Shown in pieces: positions 1 through 10,940 of a DNA stretch of 64,000 bases; positions within the stretch are counted from its first letter, which is position 1, and each line of letters starts with the position of its first letter. The position numbers and the translations under genes were made by a program. The stretch lies in the NCBI GenBank assembly GCA_045627185.1, contig JAZQNE010000098.1, forward strand, positions 1 through 64,000. The letters run 5' to 3'. The notes beneath the pieces are model-generated. The model was not told where the DNA came from, ran no database searches, and was given only the letters and a program-made list of their open reading frames with translations. The stretch comes from SZUA-448 sp045627185. GTDB taxonomy: Bacteria > Bacillota > Clostridia > Lachnospirales > Lachnospiraceae.

Positions 1-191
1 TTGTTTCCTGCCATCTGAAGTCTCTTCATGAGAGTCAGTGCCATGAAATGACCTGCTGTAAGGCTGTCTGCGGTGCAGTCAAAACCGATATAGAAGGTTG
101 CCTTTCCGTTGTTAATCATCTCTTTGATTTCTTTTTCGTCGGTTACCTGTGCGATGAGACCGCGGGCAACCAGTTCTTCATAAATACCCAT
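1..191 (-). CDS. tyrS: Tyrosyl-tRNA synthetase, N-terminal fragment
   Basis: This is the first 63 residues of tyrosyl-tRNA synthetase, which charges tRNA-Tyr in the cytoplasm; the rest lies beyond the left edge. The opening block (MGIYEELVARGLIAQVTDE) and the Rossmann-fold start YIGFDCTADSLTAGHF (residues 34-49) are typical of bacterial TyrS. The HIGH ATP-binding signature is read here as TAGH (45-48), so its first histidine is replaced; I recall such variants in clostridial TyrS but cannot verify this. The start is the ATG at 191, with only a weak GGA about six bases upstream. The leader from the likely promoter is under 60 bases, too short for a T-box. Confidence 0.9.
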   Translation of the reverse strand, partial: MGIYEELVARGLIAQVTDEKEIKEMINNGKATFYIGFDCTADSLTAGHFMALTLMKRLQMAGN

Positions 192-245
192 AATTCCGAT
201 GTTGCCGACGAATCGGCTTATCCTTTCAATTTCTTATTGTGTTGC

Positions 246-274
246 ATTTTACTATCTATTTGTAAAAATGGCAA
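246..274 (-). promoter_or_regulatory. Sigma-A promoter for tyrS
   Basis: On the minus strand TTGCCA (274-269) and TAAAAT (251-246) are separated by exactly 17 bases. They sit about 55 bases upstream of the tyrS start and point at it, so a short leader is expected. Confidence 0.6.
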
Positions 275-372
275 GTATTAATTCTGATTTTGTGTCAAGC
301 TGCTGTCCGTTAATTGCGATTTTGAGCAGGAATACTGCTATCTGTTAATTAGGGCCCGGGCAGATTCGTTCA

Positions 373-1749
373 TCAGTGCTTGAAATAAGCAATAAGTCCC
401 AGTACGAAAACCACGATAATTATTGCAGGAAGAACAAATGAAGCATACAGCCTGATTTTCTGAGGGAACTTAAGACCCTTGCCTGTATTTGCTTCAGCAA
501 TGAAGTTCTTCCAGCCCCAGCCGAATTTCTGTGTACAGTAAATAACGTAGGTCAGTGAGCCGAGAGGAAGCATAAGGGTTGAAACAAAGAAATCCTCAAG
601 GTCTGAAACATCCTTGCCGGGAAGGCCGAACGGATGGAAATCCGACCAGACATTCTTTCCGAGAATGAACGGAACATTGATGGCAATCATGGCTATGCAG
701 ACAATAAAAGATGTGAATCTTCTCTTCCAGTGAGTAAGCTCCGATACACATGCGATGATGTTCTCAAATACTGCGAGAACTGTTGAAAATGCAGCAAATG
801 TCATGAAAATGAAGAACACAGTGCAAAAGATTCGTCCGCCGGGGATTCCGTTAAATACACGGGGAAGTGTCAGGAACAGGAGGCTGCCGCCTTCATCGGG
901 CTGAATGTTGAAGGTGAAGCAGGCCGGGAAAATAATGAGACCTGCAACAATGGCAACAAGTGTGTCCAAAATGATGATGCTTATTGATTCACCGGTAAGT
1001 GAGCGCTCTTTTCCGAGGTAACTGCCGAAAATAGCCATTGAACCTATACCAAGGCTTAGCGTGAAGAATGACTGGTTCATCGCCTCAGCAACCACACCCC
1101 AGGTGATTTTTGAAAAATCAGGCTTCAGATAGAAGGCAATACCTTCCTTAGCGCCACTGAGGGTAAGGCCGTATACTGCCAGAGCAACCATAAGGATGAG
1201 GAGCGCCAGCATCATATATTTGGTGATGCGCTCAAGCCCCTTCTGAAGGCCCAGAGAGCAGACAAGGCATGCAAGAACGGCGACAACTGCCGTGCAGATA
1301 ATCATCAGAGGGTTGTTACTCCAGAGGGAAAGCAGGGAGTCGGTAATTGTTGCTTCTGCCTCTATTTCGGGAATGCCCGAAAAATCGCCTTTTGCGGCTT
1401 TAATTGCGTAAAGCCCGATCCAGCCTGCAATTGTTGTATAGAAGCTCATAAGGAGAATGTTTGCGACAAGTGAAAGATACCCATGGAGACGCCAGGGCTT
1501 TTTTTCGGGAGTAATACTCTGATAAAGCTTAACGGGGCTGGCCTGTGCTGCTCTTCCCATGGAGAACTCCATTACCATAACCGGAAGGCCCAGAAAAACA
1601 AGGCAAAGGAGATAAACAAGTACGAATGCGCCACCGCCGTTCTGACCTACTTTCATAGGGAAACGGTAGACATTGCCCAAACCGATTGCACAACCTGCGC
1701 TGAGAAGAATAAAACCGAGACGGCTGCCAAAATGCTGTCTTTTTTCCAT
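373..1749 (-). CDS. Sodium-dependent transporter, NSS/SNF family
   Basis: A 458-residue polytopic membrane protein of the neurotransmitter:sodium symporter family, which couples sodium entry to uptake of amino acids or related amines. The first helix carries the family hallmark GLGNVYRFP (residues 23-31), the unwound TM1 that binds sodium and substrate, followed by QNGGGAF and the EFSMGR loop. About 11-12 hydrophobic spans are visible. The frame is open to an ATG at 1788, but that codon overlaps the promoter -10 box. The ATG at 1749 follows AGAGGA with a six-base gap and is chosen. The substrate cannot be read from sequence. Expression is probably controlled by the hairpin at 1751-1811. Confidence 0.88.
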   Translation of the reverse strand: MEKRQHFGSRLGFILLSAGCAIGLGNVYRFPMKVGQNGGGAFVLVYLLCLVFLGLPVMVMEFSMGRAAQASPVKLYQSITPEKKPWRLHGYLSLVANILLMSFYTTIAGWIGLYAIKAAKGDFSGIPEIEAEATITDSLLSLWSNNPLMIICTAVVAVLACLVCSLGLQKGLERITKYMMLALLILMVALAVYGLTLSGAKEGIAFYLKPDFSKITWGVVAEAMNQSFFTLSLGIGSMAIFGSYLGKERSLTGESISIIILDTLVAIVAGLIIFPACFTFNIQPDEGGSLLFLTLPRVFNGIPGGRIFCTVFFIFMTFAAFSTVLAVFENIIACVSELTHWKRRFTSFIVCIAMIAINVPFILGKNVWSDFHPFGLPGKDVSDLEDFFVSTLMLPLGSLTYVIYCTQKFGWGWKNFIAEANTGKGLKFPQKIRLYASFVLPAIIIVVFVLGLIAYFKH

Positions 1750-1750
1750 A

Positions 1751-1811
1751 AAAAATCCTCTTTTCGTAGTGTGGAATAACTTCCACATTATACCATGAAA
1801 AGAGGATTTTT
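1751..1811 (-). promoter_or_regulatory. Long inverted repeat: terminator, embedded promoter and SD-sequestering arm
   Basis: Perfect 15-base arms AAAAATCCTCTTTTC (1751-1765) and GAAAAGAGGATTTTT (1797-1811) enclose a second hairpin TGTGGAA/TTCCACA (1770-1776 with 1781-1787). On the minus strand the structure begins 11 bases after the stop codon of the upstream VWA gene and ends in a U-tract, so it fits an intrinsic terminator. Its 3' arm also contains AGAGGA, the ribosome binding site of the transporter gene. Transcripts reading in from upstream would bury that site, while transcripts from the internal promoter lack the 5' arm. Confidence 0.7.
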
Positions 1812-1814
1812 CAA
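1787..1814 (-). promoter_or_regulatory. Promoter inside the hairpin, for the NSS transporter
   Basis: TTGAAA (1814-1809) and TATAAT (1792-1787) are spaced by 16 bases on the minus strand. Initiation is expected near 1780, between the two arms of the inverted repeat and about 30 bases before the transporter ATG. Confidence 0.65.
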
Positions 1815-1822
1815 ACTTTTTT

Positions 1823-4678
1823 TTATCGTCCCAGGCGTTTTAACAGCTCTGAAGTGTTAAGTCTTTCCGGGGGGTCGTTCTTGGGCTTCTTGTCATTGTC
1901 CTTCTTTTTGTCGGATTTTTTGCTGTTATCCGTGGAAGGAGGTGTGACAGGCGGCTTTTTATCATCTGCGGTATCCGGAGCGGATGCGCCGGGAACGCCT
2001 GCCGATGCTGCAATGTCTTCTGTGAATGCAGGTGCGTTCGGAGCTTTCTCGGAAGCCTTCTTTTTATTGTTCTTTTTAATTTCTTTATTTGAACGAGCGG
2101 TTGCACGGCGCTTGTCTATTGCGACTGCAAGTTTTCCGAACAGGTCAATTCTGAACCTGCGGATGAAAATGTCGAATACAAAAAGTAATGCAGCTATAAC
2201 TATCAGCGGAGTGGTAACATCCCTCTGCTTTTTTACAAGGTCAAGCTGTTCGTTGAAGACCTCAGACGGCTCAACAATCATATTTCCGCCTACGGTTTTA
2301 ACAAAATCCGATAATGTGGTTGAACGGTCATAGAAACGGTATTCAAGTGAATACTGCATAATTGCGGCCGTGTTGACGGAAGCTGTGATATCTTCACCTT
2401 CGGACTGTTTGATGTTGATGCTGTAGACACCGTTGTCGGTCATGGTGAAGGAGGCCTTGTACTGGCCGGGCGTTGTCGGGTCAAGGGGAAGTTCTTTTGT
2501 TTCGCCCTTGTCATCAACGATTGTTGCAATTACTTCTGATTTTGAACTGAAGCTTTCGGTATAGAAATTAATTGTAGCCGATGAGCCGTTCTGCTCAATC
2601 TGTGCATATGCACCCGTTGAGAAATCATTTGTCGTAACGTATTTGAGCAGGTTGCTCCAAAGCTCCTGATATTGGTCAAGACCTGCATATTCTGATGTCC
2701 ATTTGTTTTCAACATCGGGCGTCCATGCCACGGTCTTGCCAAGGCCGTACTGCCAGACAGCAAGAATCGGTTCCTCTGAATCGGAAACAAAAAGCTGTGT
2801 GGCTCTCTGCTTTGCTTTTGTTGCAATGTAGCCGTGAAGCGTGGGAAGGCCGGAGGTGATAACATTGTTAATCAGGTCGTTCCTTGACACAATTGCGGGG
2901 ACAAAATCTTCTTCAACAATATAACTGTTAACGGAAAGGAATACTTCCTGGGCGAAAATACGCGGGATGTCCGAGTGCGCGTCCGTGTAGTAATAACGTC
3001 CGCCGCCGCCTTCGGCAAGATAGGTCAGCAGCCGGGTGTTGCAGCCTTCTCCGACGGCAATGGTGGAAAGGGTGATGCCCTGCTCATTAATGAACTGCAG
3101 AATTCGGTCGTACCCTTCATAAAAATCTTCACCGTCTGTCAGGAGGAGGATGTGCTTAACCTTGGCTGAGCTTTTGCAGATATCCTTGGCTGCCGCTTCA
3201 AGTGCAGGGAAGATGGAGGTACCGCCTTCAATCTGGATTGTGCCTATGGCAGAACTGATTTTGCTACGTTCTTTAGCGCTTTGAAGAGGAACAACCCTGT
3301 CGTATGAATCGTCAAAGGCAATTACACCGATGTAATCCTTGTCACGCAGGTTATCAAGAGCAGAAACGGCTGCTTCCTTGGCAATGTCAAGGTTTGTTTT
3401 CAGGCCGTCGCTTGAGGAACCCATACTGCCGGATTTATCAATTACCATCATCATGGCAATGGTAGGAATCTCATTTTGTCCCTGAGGCTCCATAGAAACA
3501 GGCAGAATCTGTTCAAGAGCGGTGTCTTTGTATCCGCCGAGTGCATAACTGTTTTTGCCGCCTGTGCAGATGAAACCGCCGCCAAAGTCCTTTACGAAGC
3601 TTTCGATATTCTCCATAAAGCCTGCACGCAGGTCTTTTGCGTAAACATCTATGAAAACAACAGCTGAATATTCATTGAGCTTTGACAGTGTATTCGGAAC
3701 AGCTATGGGCTGTGTAACCTCATAATTTAAGCCAAGACTTTTCAAAATCTTAACGTATTCATCAGACTGGCCGGGCTTGCCTTCAACAACAAGAACCGGC
3801 TTGTTTGCGGCTATGTCAGCGTATGCGAGGTATTCATTGTTAACGGAAAGCGTGTCGGCGTCCGCTTCAACAGTGACCTTATAGGTTGCAAGACCTTCGG
3901 CTGTCTGGGTATCCTTGAAGGCAAAATCATTTTTGCCGGGCTGGAGGGACACCATACGGCGTTCCTTTAGGGTTCTCCCCGAATAAAGTGAAACAATGGC
4001 ATCTGTAGCCACATTGCTTTCTATTTCGACTCTTACAATGAAATTCTCGCCCAGTCCGACATGCTGCGGAACAAGAAGGTCGCTTACGTAGACCTCTTCA
4101 TAGGAATCCGTTTCGTAATTTCTGACTTCGACAAGAGCTTTCTTGGTGATTACTGAGGCAATGGTGTTTTTCAGGTTGCCTTCGTTTTCAATACCGTCCG
4201 TAAGAATAACAATTCGACCGGCATATCCGTCCGGAATCATGGAAATGGCAGTAGTAATTGCACTTTCGATGTTTGTTGCGGACTTTTTCACAACTGTCTG
4301 GAGCTCGGTAAATACAGGCGTGGCTGAGATGAGTTGCTCAATTGCGGCATTTTCGCCAAAAGCCACAACTCCGACTTCATCCCTGGCGGTCTTGGTTTTA
4401 ATGGCCTCATTGATGAAATCAATCATTTCCTGACGTGAGTCTTTTACCGAGTCTGAAGCATCAACTACAAAGATTGTGGCTGAAAATTTGTCCAGCAGCT
4501 TAATCCGGATGCCGCTCAGTGCGAGAATCAGCAGTGTTGCTACAAGAGCTCTGACTACGATATATGTGATTTTCTGTTTTTTTGACCTTAAGTACATGAA
4601 TCTTATCGAGAAAACCAGCAGAAGTACAACCGCAGGAATCGCGAAAAGAACGTAAGGTCTTGTGAATTCAATACTCAT
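1823..4678 (-). CDS. Membrane protein with two VWA domains and a glutamine-amidotransferase-like domain
   Basis: A 951-residue protein with two N-terminal membrane spans (about 10-28 and 38-58). VWA domain 1 has a complete metal-ion site DxSxS at D73-S75-S77 and ILTDG at 158-162. A class I glutamine-amidotransferase-like region (about 293-395) lacks an obvious catalytic triad. VWA domain 2 has D414-S416-S418, T487 and LLTDGED at 512-518. A third span (823-839) is followed by a Lys/Pro-rich, probably cytoplasmic tail. Such proteins are usually partners of MoxR ATPases and resemble BatA/BatB-like and large VWA membrane proteins. It is the last gene of the MoxR block, 15 bases after the preceding VWA gene. 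Its molecular role is unknown; a surface-exposed metal-dependent adhesion or assembly module is inferred. Confidence 0.82.
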   Translation of the reverse strand: MSIEFTRPYVLFAIPAVVLLLVFSIRFMYLRSKKQKITYIVVRALVATLLILALSGIRIKLLDKFSATIFVVDASDSVKDSRQEMIDFINEAIKTKTARDEVGVVAFGENAAIEQLISATPVFTELQTVVKKSATNIESAITTAISMIPDGYAGRIVILTDGIENEGNLKNTIASVITKKALVEVRNYETDSYEEVYVSDLLVPQHVGLGENFIVRVEIESNVATDAIVSLYSGRTLKERRMVSLQPGKNDFAFKDTQTAEGLATYKVTVEADADTLSVNNEYLAYADIAANKPVLVVEGKPGQSDEYVKILKSLGLNYEVTQPIAVPNTLSKLNEYSAVVFIDVYAKDLRAGFMENIESFVKDFGGGFICTGGKNSYALGGYKDTALEQILPVSMEPQGQNEIPTIAMMMVIDKSGSMGSSSDGLKTNLDIAKEAAVSALDNLRDKDYIGVIAFDDSYDRVVPLQSAKERSKISSAIGTIQIEGGTSIFPALEAAAKDICKSSAKVKHILLLTDGEDFYEGYDRILQFINEQGITLSTIAVGEGCNTRLLTYLAEGGGGRYYYTDAHSDIPRIFAQEVFLSVNSYIVEEDFVPAIVSRNDLINNVITSGLPTLHGYIATKAKQRATQLFVSDSEEPILAVWQYGLGKTVAWTPDVENKWTSEYAGLDQYQELWSNLLKYVTTNDFSTGAYAQIEQNGSSATINFYTESFSSKSEVIATIVDDKGETKELPLDPTTPGQYKASFTMTDNGVYSINIKQSEGEDITASVNTAAIMQYSLEYRFYDRSTTLSDFVKTVGGNMIVEPSEVFNEQLDLVKKQRDVTTPLIVIAALLFVFDIFIRRFRIDLFGKLAVAIDKRRATARSNKEIKKNNKKKASEKAPNAPAFTEDIAASAGVPGASAPDTADDKKPPVTPPSTDNSKKSDKKKDNDKKPKNDPPERLNTSELLKRLGR

Positions 4679-4693
4679 AAGGGCTCCGTGCGT

Positions 4694-6538
4694 TTACATA
4701 CCGCGAAGATAGATTATCCATTCTGCTACAAGCAGAAGAAGGACGATTATTATAAAAAGGTTTCGCAGATTGAGGGATGACATTGCGACCTTTTCGTTTT
4801 CAAGGATTGTGTTATCTGTTCCTTCGGAAAGAGAGGCACGATGAAGCACGCGGCTTTCCGAAATGGGGAAGTTAACTGAAAATGTTTCCGAAACGGTTTC
4901 ACCGGAAAGCTGCTGGGAAACCGTATAAATCCCAAGGTCGGCGGTGCCGGTGAAAATGGTAAGATTGCCTGTCATTGTTTCTTTTTTGCCGTTTGGAAGT
5001 GTTACAACAGGAAATGAACCGTCAATATCGCCGTTAATTTTTACGGAACTGCCAGCACTTGCGCTTGTTGACTGAAGAAGGCCTGTCCCGGCACATTCAC
5101 TTAGGATGTTGTAAATCAGGATTGGGAATTCCATCATCAGAGGAAGGTCGGAATCATGCAGGTCAAAACCGAGCATGCAGACCATACGGCCCTCATAATT
5201 TCCGTAACAGCCTATGCAGTAACTTTCTCCGTCACGTTCGGCTGTGAGGAAACTGTCGGCCCAGAGCGGACAGTCAATGGGTGTTGCCTTGCTTACACCG
5301 AACGAAAGGTCTTTTAAGTAACCGGTAACCTTGGAATCGGCTGTTTTTACGCGGATGTTTTCAAGGGGTTCCCTGCCCTTGCAGATATTACCGTCGAAGG
5401 CGTTAATCAGAAAGAGATTTCCCTCTTCCGGCAGGCTTTCCGGAAGAATACCGTCGAAAATGAACAGAGAATATTTTGAACTGTCGGAAAGAGTCAGAAA
5501 AGCATCGGTATCATCGGATTTGGTGATTTTCATTCCGTCAACAATTCCAACGGCCTTTTCCAGATAGAGATTCTGATGCGTCATAAGAAGCACTTCGCAC
5601 TCTTTTGTGTCGGAGATGACATCGTAACAAAGATCATCGGCAGAAAGAGCATCGTTCAGACCGTTGATTTCAACGGCAACGCTTTGACCGTCAAATGATA
5701 CATTCTCAAAATAGATGACCTCACTGTCGCCTGAGGCAATGTCTGTTCCGGTATGAACATCAATGATTTTGCCGTCACCGTAAAGGTTGATATCCTGTGT
5801 GAGCGGTGCTTTTGTGTTGTTCGTGATTTTTGCCAGAACGGTAAGCTTTCCGTTTGAGTCTGTACCGTGACCGACGTATTCAACGCAGGCATTTTCTGCA
5901 TCCGAGTATACATCAACAATAAATCCGCCCGCGCCGAGAGATGCGTTCGATACGATGGAATCCGTGTAGTAGACAACCTGACAGGAGTTCCACTGAACGG
6001 CCATTGAGCGCACCATTTCATTTCCGGCATCACAGTTGCCGGCATAATTTGTGGGTTCAATCGATTTCAGTTTGCGGATTGCAAGGGCTTTGTCGGAAGA
6101 ATCCGAAAGAAGAAGAACAGCATCTTTATTGCTTGAAACAATACTAATTGCAGTGCCTGAGGATGATTTCTCAACAAACTCAACGGCTTCCGAAACAGCG
6201 GTTTCAAGGCGCGTTTTCTCACCGTTATAGAGTGTGTTCATTCCGGCGCTGTTGTCGATAACAAGAATAACATGACCGGCAGAGGTGGATTTTGAGCGCA
6301 CATAAGGAGCCATAAGTGCAATAACAAGAGCAATTACGGTGAGAATCTGGATAACAAGAAGAAGGCTCTTCTTTAGTTTTTCCCACGGAGTGTCAGCTTC
6401 CGTGTTTCTGTACATTTCCTTCCACAGGAAAAGTGAGGAAAAAGGATGAGGAGCGGCCTTCTGCTTCAACAGATACATTATTATGATTACGGGTATGAGA
6501 ATTAACAGGCACAAGGGCCAATAATGTTGGAATCCCAA
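4694..6538 (-). CDS. BatA-like membrane protein with VWA domain
   Basis: A 614-residue protein with the BatA/aerotolerance-type N-terminus: a membrane span at about 8-24, the amphipathic segment HPFSSLFLWKEM, and a second span at about 57-79. The VWA domain starts at ILVIDNSAGM; its metal site reads D95-x-S97-x-G99, so the last serine of DxSxS is replaced by glycine and metal binding may be weakened. A long beta-rich extracytoplasmic region follows, and a final span (about 594-611) precedes a three-residue tail. It lies 12 bases after the DUF58 gene and 15 bases before the two-VWA gene, so translation is probably coupled. It is inferred to be a client or partner of the MoxR ATPase. Confidence 0.82.
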   Translation of the reverse strand: MGFQHYWPLCLLILIPVIIIMYLLKQKAAPHPFSSLFLWKEMYRNTEADTPWEKLKKSLLLVIQILTVIALVIALMAPYVRSKSTSAGHVILVIDNSAGMNTLYNGEKTRLETAVSEAVEFVEKSSSGTAISIVSSNKDAVLLLSDSSDKALAIRKLKSIEPTNYAGNCDAGNEMVRSMAVQWNSCQVVYYTDSIVSNASLGAGGFIVDVYSDAENACVEYVGHGTDSNGKLTVLAKITNNTKAPLTQDINLYGDGKIIDVHTGTDIASGDSEVIYFENVSFDGQSVAVEINGLNDALSADDLCYDVISDTKECEVLLMTHQNLYLEKAVGIVDGMKITKSDDTDAFLTLSDSSKYSLFIFDGILPESLPEEGNLFLINAFDGNICKGREPLENIRVKTADSKVTGYLKDLSFGVSKATPIDCPLWADSFLTAERDGESYCIGCYGNYEGRMVCMLGFDLHDSDLPLMMEFPILIYNILSECAGTGLLQSTSASAGSSVKINGDIDGSFPVVTLPNGKKETMTGNLTIFTGTADLGIYTVSQQLSGETVSETFSVNFPISESRVLHRASLSEGTDNTILENEKVAMSSLNLRNLFIIIVLLLLVAEWIIYLRGM

Positions 6539-6550
6539 GGTTTTCTCCCC

Positions 6551-7423
6551 TTACATACTGATTTTGGCCAGGACTTTGTAGAATATTTCATCAAGCGGTT
6601 CGTCTGAGCACACCGAAAGGCAGCGTGTGCTGTATTTTCGGGCCAGACGGTCAATTTCATCGGAAAAGCGTCTGAGGCTTTCCTTGTAGGCTTTCATAAC
6701 GCTGCTGCCGCTTGTTACGCGCATTTCATTATTGTTTTCACTGTCAATCAGCGCGACTGTGCCCTCAAAATGAGGGTCGAGTTCCTCACGCGAAAGAACC
6801 TGTATGAGAAATACTTCCTGCTTTGAAAATGCAAGGTAACGAAGGATTTCTTCAAGGTTTTCCGTGTAAAAGTCAGAAATGACGATTGTCATTCCGGCAC
6901 TTTTTATGGAGGCATGTTTTATGCAGTCCAAAAGGTCGACGCTTCCGGAAAAGGTTGCAAGACTGAGCTTTTCCAGAGTGCTTGCAAATGCATTTCTCCC
7001 GGTTACCGCTTTGTACTTCAGATTGCCGTTTGCACTGCAGATGTTGAGCATGAGACGGTCAGCATTTTCAAGAACGCAGTAGGAAAGCGCTCCCGCGATT
7101 CTCTGCGCACAAATGCTCTTGCTTTTTTCACCAAAATCCATGGAAGCGCTGCTGTCAAGGAACAGGCGGAAAATACCTTCCTTCTCTTCCATAAAGAGTT
7201 TGACGAAAAGCTTGTCAAAACGGCCGTAGGCATTCCAGTCTATACGGCGGATGTCATCGCCAAGAATGTATTCACGGAAATCCGAAAACTCAACAGAGCT
7301 GCCCTTTGCACGTGATTTTCTTGCGCCTGACTGACCGGCAGCGGAACGCCCAAGACGCATGGAAGTACGTAAAATATTTAATTTTTGATAGAATTCTTCA
7401 TCAAAAACTTTGTTATCGCTCAT
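6551..7423 (-). CDS. DUF58 domain protein
   Basis: A 290-residue soluble DUF58 protein, the family nearly always encoded beside MoxR ATPases. It carries the characteristic core FSDFREYILGDDIRRIDWNAY (begins at residue 46) and FVKLFMEEKEG, followed by a VWA-like fold with DSSAS (D90, S92, S94), which preserves the DxSxS metal site. No membrane segment is visible. Its ATG shares one base with the stop codon of the upstream moxR-like gene (TAATG), implying translational coupling. In this family the protein is thought to act as adaptor between the ATPase and membrane VWA proteins; its exact activity is not established. Confidence 0.88.
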   Translation of the reverse strand: MSDNKVFDEEFYQKLNILRTSMRLGRSAAGQSGARKSRAKGSSVEFSDFREYILGDDIRRIDWNAYGRFDKLFVKLFMEEKEGIFRLFLDSSASMDFGEKSKSICAQRIAGALSYCVLENADRLMLNICSANGNLKYKAVTGRNAFASTLEKLSLATFSGSVDLLDCIKHASIKSAGMTIVISDFYTENLEEILRYLAFSKQEVFLIQVLSREELDPHFEGTVALIDSENNNEMRVTSGSSVMKAYKESLRRFSDEIDRLARKYSTRCLSVCSDEPLDEIFYKVLAKISM

Positions 7424-8403
7424 TAGGGAATAATCTCTTTCAGAAGTTCGGTAATTACATCGTCGGTGCTGATTCCGTCAGCAATTGCCTCGAAGCTTAA
7501 TGCAAGACGGTGACGGAGTGCGGGATATGCAACGGCTTTAATATCGTCAAAGGCAACATTTGCACGGCCTTCAAGAAGTGCTCTTGCCTTTGCTGTTTTG
7601 AAAATGGTCTGTGCCGCACGGGGGCTGGCGCCGCATGAAACATATTTCTTTATGTAATCGGATGCGGAATCAAGTTCGCAGTGCGTTCCGACAACAAGGC
7701 GGAGAGCATAGTCTTCAACAGCTGAAGCCATGGGCATATCGCGGATGATATCCCTGATACGCATGATGTGTTCGCCGTTCATAACGGGATGAATCTCCGT
7801 TTTGTGGTTTGTTACTGTTATGTTCATGATTTCCTTGAGCTCTTCAAGTGAAGGAAAATCAACGTGAATCTTAAACATGAATCGGTCGAGCTGAGCTTCC
7901 GGAAGCGGGTAGGTGCCTTCATTTTCGATAGGGTTCTGGGTTGCAAGAACCATGTAGGGCTTTGGAAGTTCATATGTCTGCTTTCCGACTGTTACGGTTT
8001 TTTCCTGCATCGCCTCAAGCAGTGATGACTGCGTTTTGGGCGTTGCACGGTTGATTTCATCTGCCAGAACGATGTTGGCGAAAACCGGTCCCTGCTCGAA
8101 TTTGAATACGTTTCTGCCTTCTTCTTTTACGATAAGGTTTGTGCCCGTAACATCTGCAGGCATAAGGTCCGGCGTGAACTGGATACGTGAAAACTTTATG
8201 TCAAAAACCTTTGCAATGGTTTTTACAAGTTCGGTTTTACCTAGTCCGGGAACGCCTTCAAGAAGGACGTTGCCATCTGTAAATAAAGCAAGAAGAACCT
8301 GACGGATTACTTCTTTCTGACCGATGATGGCTTTTCCGATTTCCGCTTCGCAGAGATTAACTGCCGTGATGATTTCTCTTAAATCGTTTTCATTCTCTAA
8401 CAT
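7423..8403 (-). CDS. MoxR-family AAA+ ATPase
   Basis: A 326-residue AAA+ ATPase of the MoxR group, thought to act as a chaperone that remodels or activates VWA-domain partners. Walker A is GVPGLGKT (residues 50-57) and Walker B is VLADEI (112-117), with the MoxR signature EINRATPKTQSSLLEAM after it and the sensor region LATQNPIENEGTYPLPEAQLD further on. Length is normal for the family. The start ATG at 8403 has AGGAAGGA upstream. It lies between the coiled-coil repeat protein (20-base gap) and the DUF58 gene (one-base overlap), which strongly suggests one functional complex with the downstream VWA genes. Confidence 0.93.
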   Translation of the reverse strand: MLENENDLREIITAVNLCEAEIGKAIIGQKEVIRQVLLALFTDGNVLLEGVPGLGKTELVKTIAKVFDIKFSRIQFTPDLMPADVTGTNLIVKEEGRNVFKFEQGPVFANIVLADEINRATPKTQSSLLEAMQEKTVTVGKQTYELPKPYMVLATQNPIENEGTYPLPEAQLDRFMFKIHVDFPSLEELKEIMNITVTNHKTEIHPVMNGEHIMRIRDIIRDMPMASAVEDYALRLVVGTHCELDSASDYIKKYVSCGASPRAAQTIFKTAKARALLEGRANVAFDDIKAVAYPALRHRLALSFEAIADGISTDDVITELLKEIIP

Positions 8404-8423
8404 GATTGAGTCCTTCCTAAGGA

Positions 8424-9992
<1,569 letters not shown>

Positions 9993-10940
9993 AACGTCTG
10001 TTTCTTCTCCTTACGCGAAGTGGATCAATGGCCTTGGCTGATGCCCTCAGGAACAGGTAAGTCAGCCCGAGATGTACAACGATGCTGAATAAGGACCAGT
10101 ATTTTAACAGGATATTTCCGGAACTCATTTTTGTTATGTCTGAAATCAATTCCGCCATACCGATGCCTGAACCGAAAATCTCTATACCGAATACATAGCA
10201 GAAGGAATCAAGAACAAGAGCAATAGGATTGGCATAAAGGACAAATACAAACGGTCCGGGTGTAATATAATAGGATGAATAATAACTGTAAGAGTAATTA
10301 TTCATTGCGTTTATTGCTTCTGCAATTCCGTATGCGAGAAATACCAGGAAAATCGTTCCGGCAAAGAAAAGCGCCATCAGGAAGAACGTTAATATTGTTG
10401 CGCCCAGTGTTTTCTTTTTTACCGACGATGCAAAAATTCCAAGGGATGCGACAAACATTGCAACAACCATAAGAACGCAAAGTATACCGAAAGCCTGGAA
10501 GAAGGAAACGCCTCCGTAAATGAATACAAGTGAATAAACAGGCAGCCCGGAAATAATCAAGAGCAGAATCTGAAGGATGGAAGCCCAATATTTGCCCTTG
10601 ATGATTTCCCACGGCGTAAGTTTTGTTGAAAGAAGAACGTCAAAGGTCTGCTTTTCACGTTCTGCCGTAATTGAGTTTGAAGTCAGTGACGGTGTGATAA
10701 GGCAGAGAATAACCGCTTCCGTGGAGGCAAGACCTATGAACAGGCTGTTAAGCGTTTCGTAATCAACGTAGCCGTCTTCAATTCCCGAAAAGGTCATAGC
10801 CAGAAGAACTATAATTGCTATAACTGCCAGAAGCAGATTGCAAAGAAATACGGAGAGAGCAAGCTTAACACGCTTGGTTTTCTGCTGCATATCCTTGAAA
10901 AGAACCGCATTGGGATTTGGAAGTGTCAGTTTTCCGATTT

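Noticed and set aside
45..48. TyrS TAGH in place of HIGH as a sign of a dead enzyme.
   Set aside because: The rest of the N-terminus is canonical and I recall such variants in clostridial TyrS, so loss of function is not supported. Coordinates are residue positions 45-48 of the protein.
192..260. T-box riboswitch before tyrS.
   Set aside because: The promoter leaves a leader of under 60 bases, too short for a T-box specifier and terminator.
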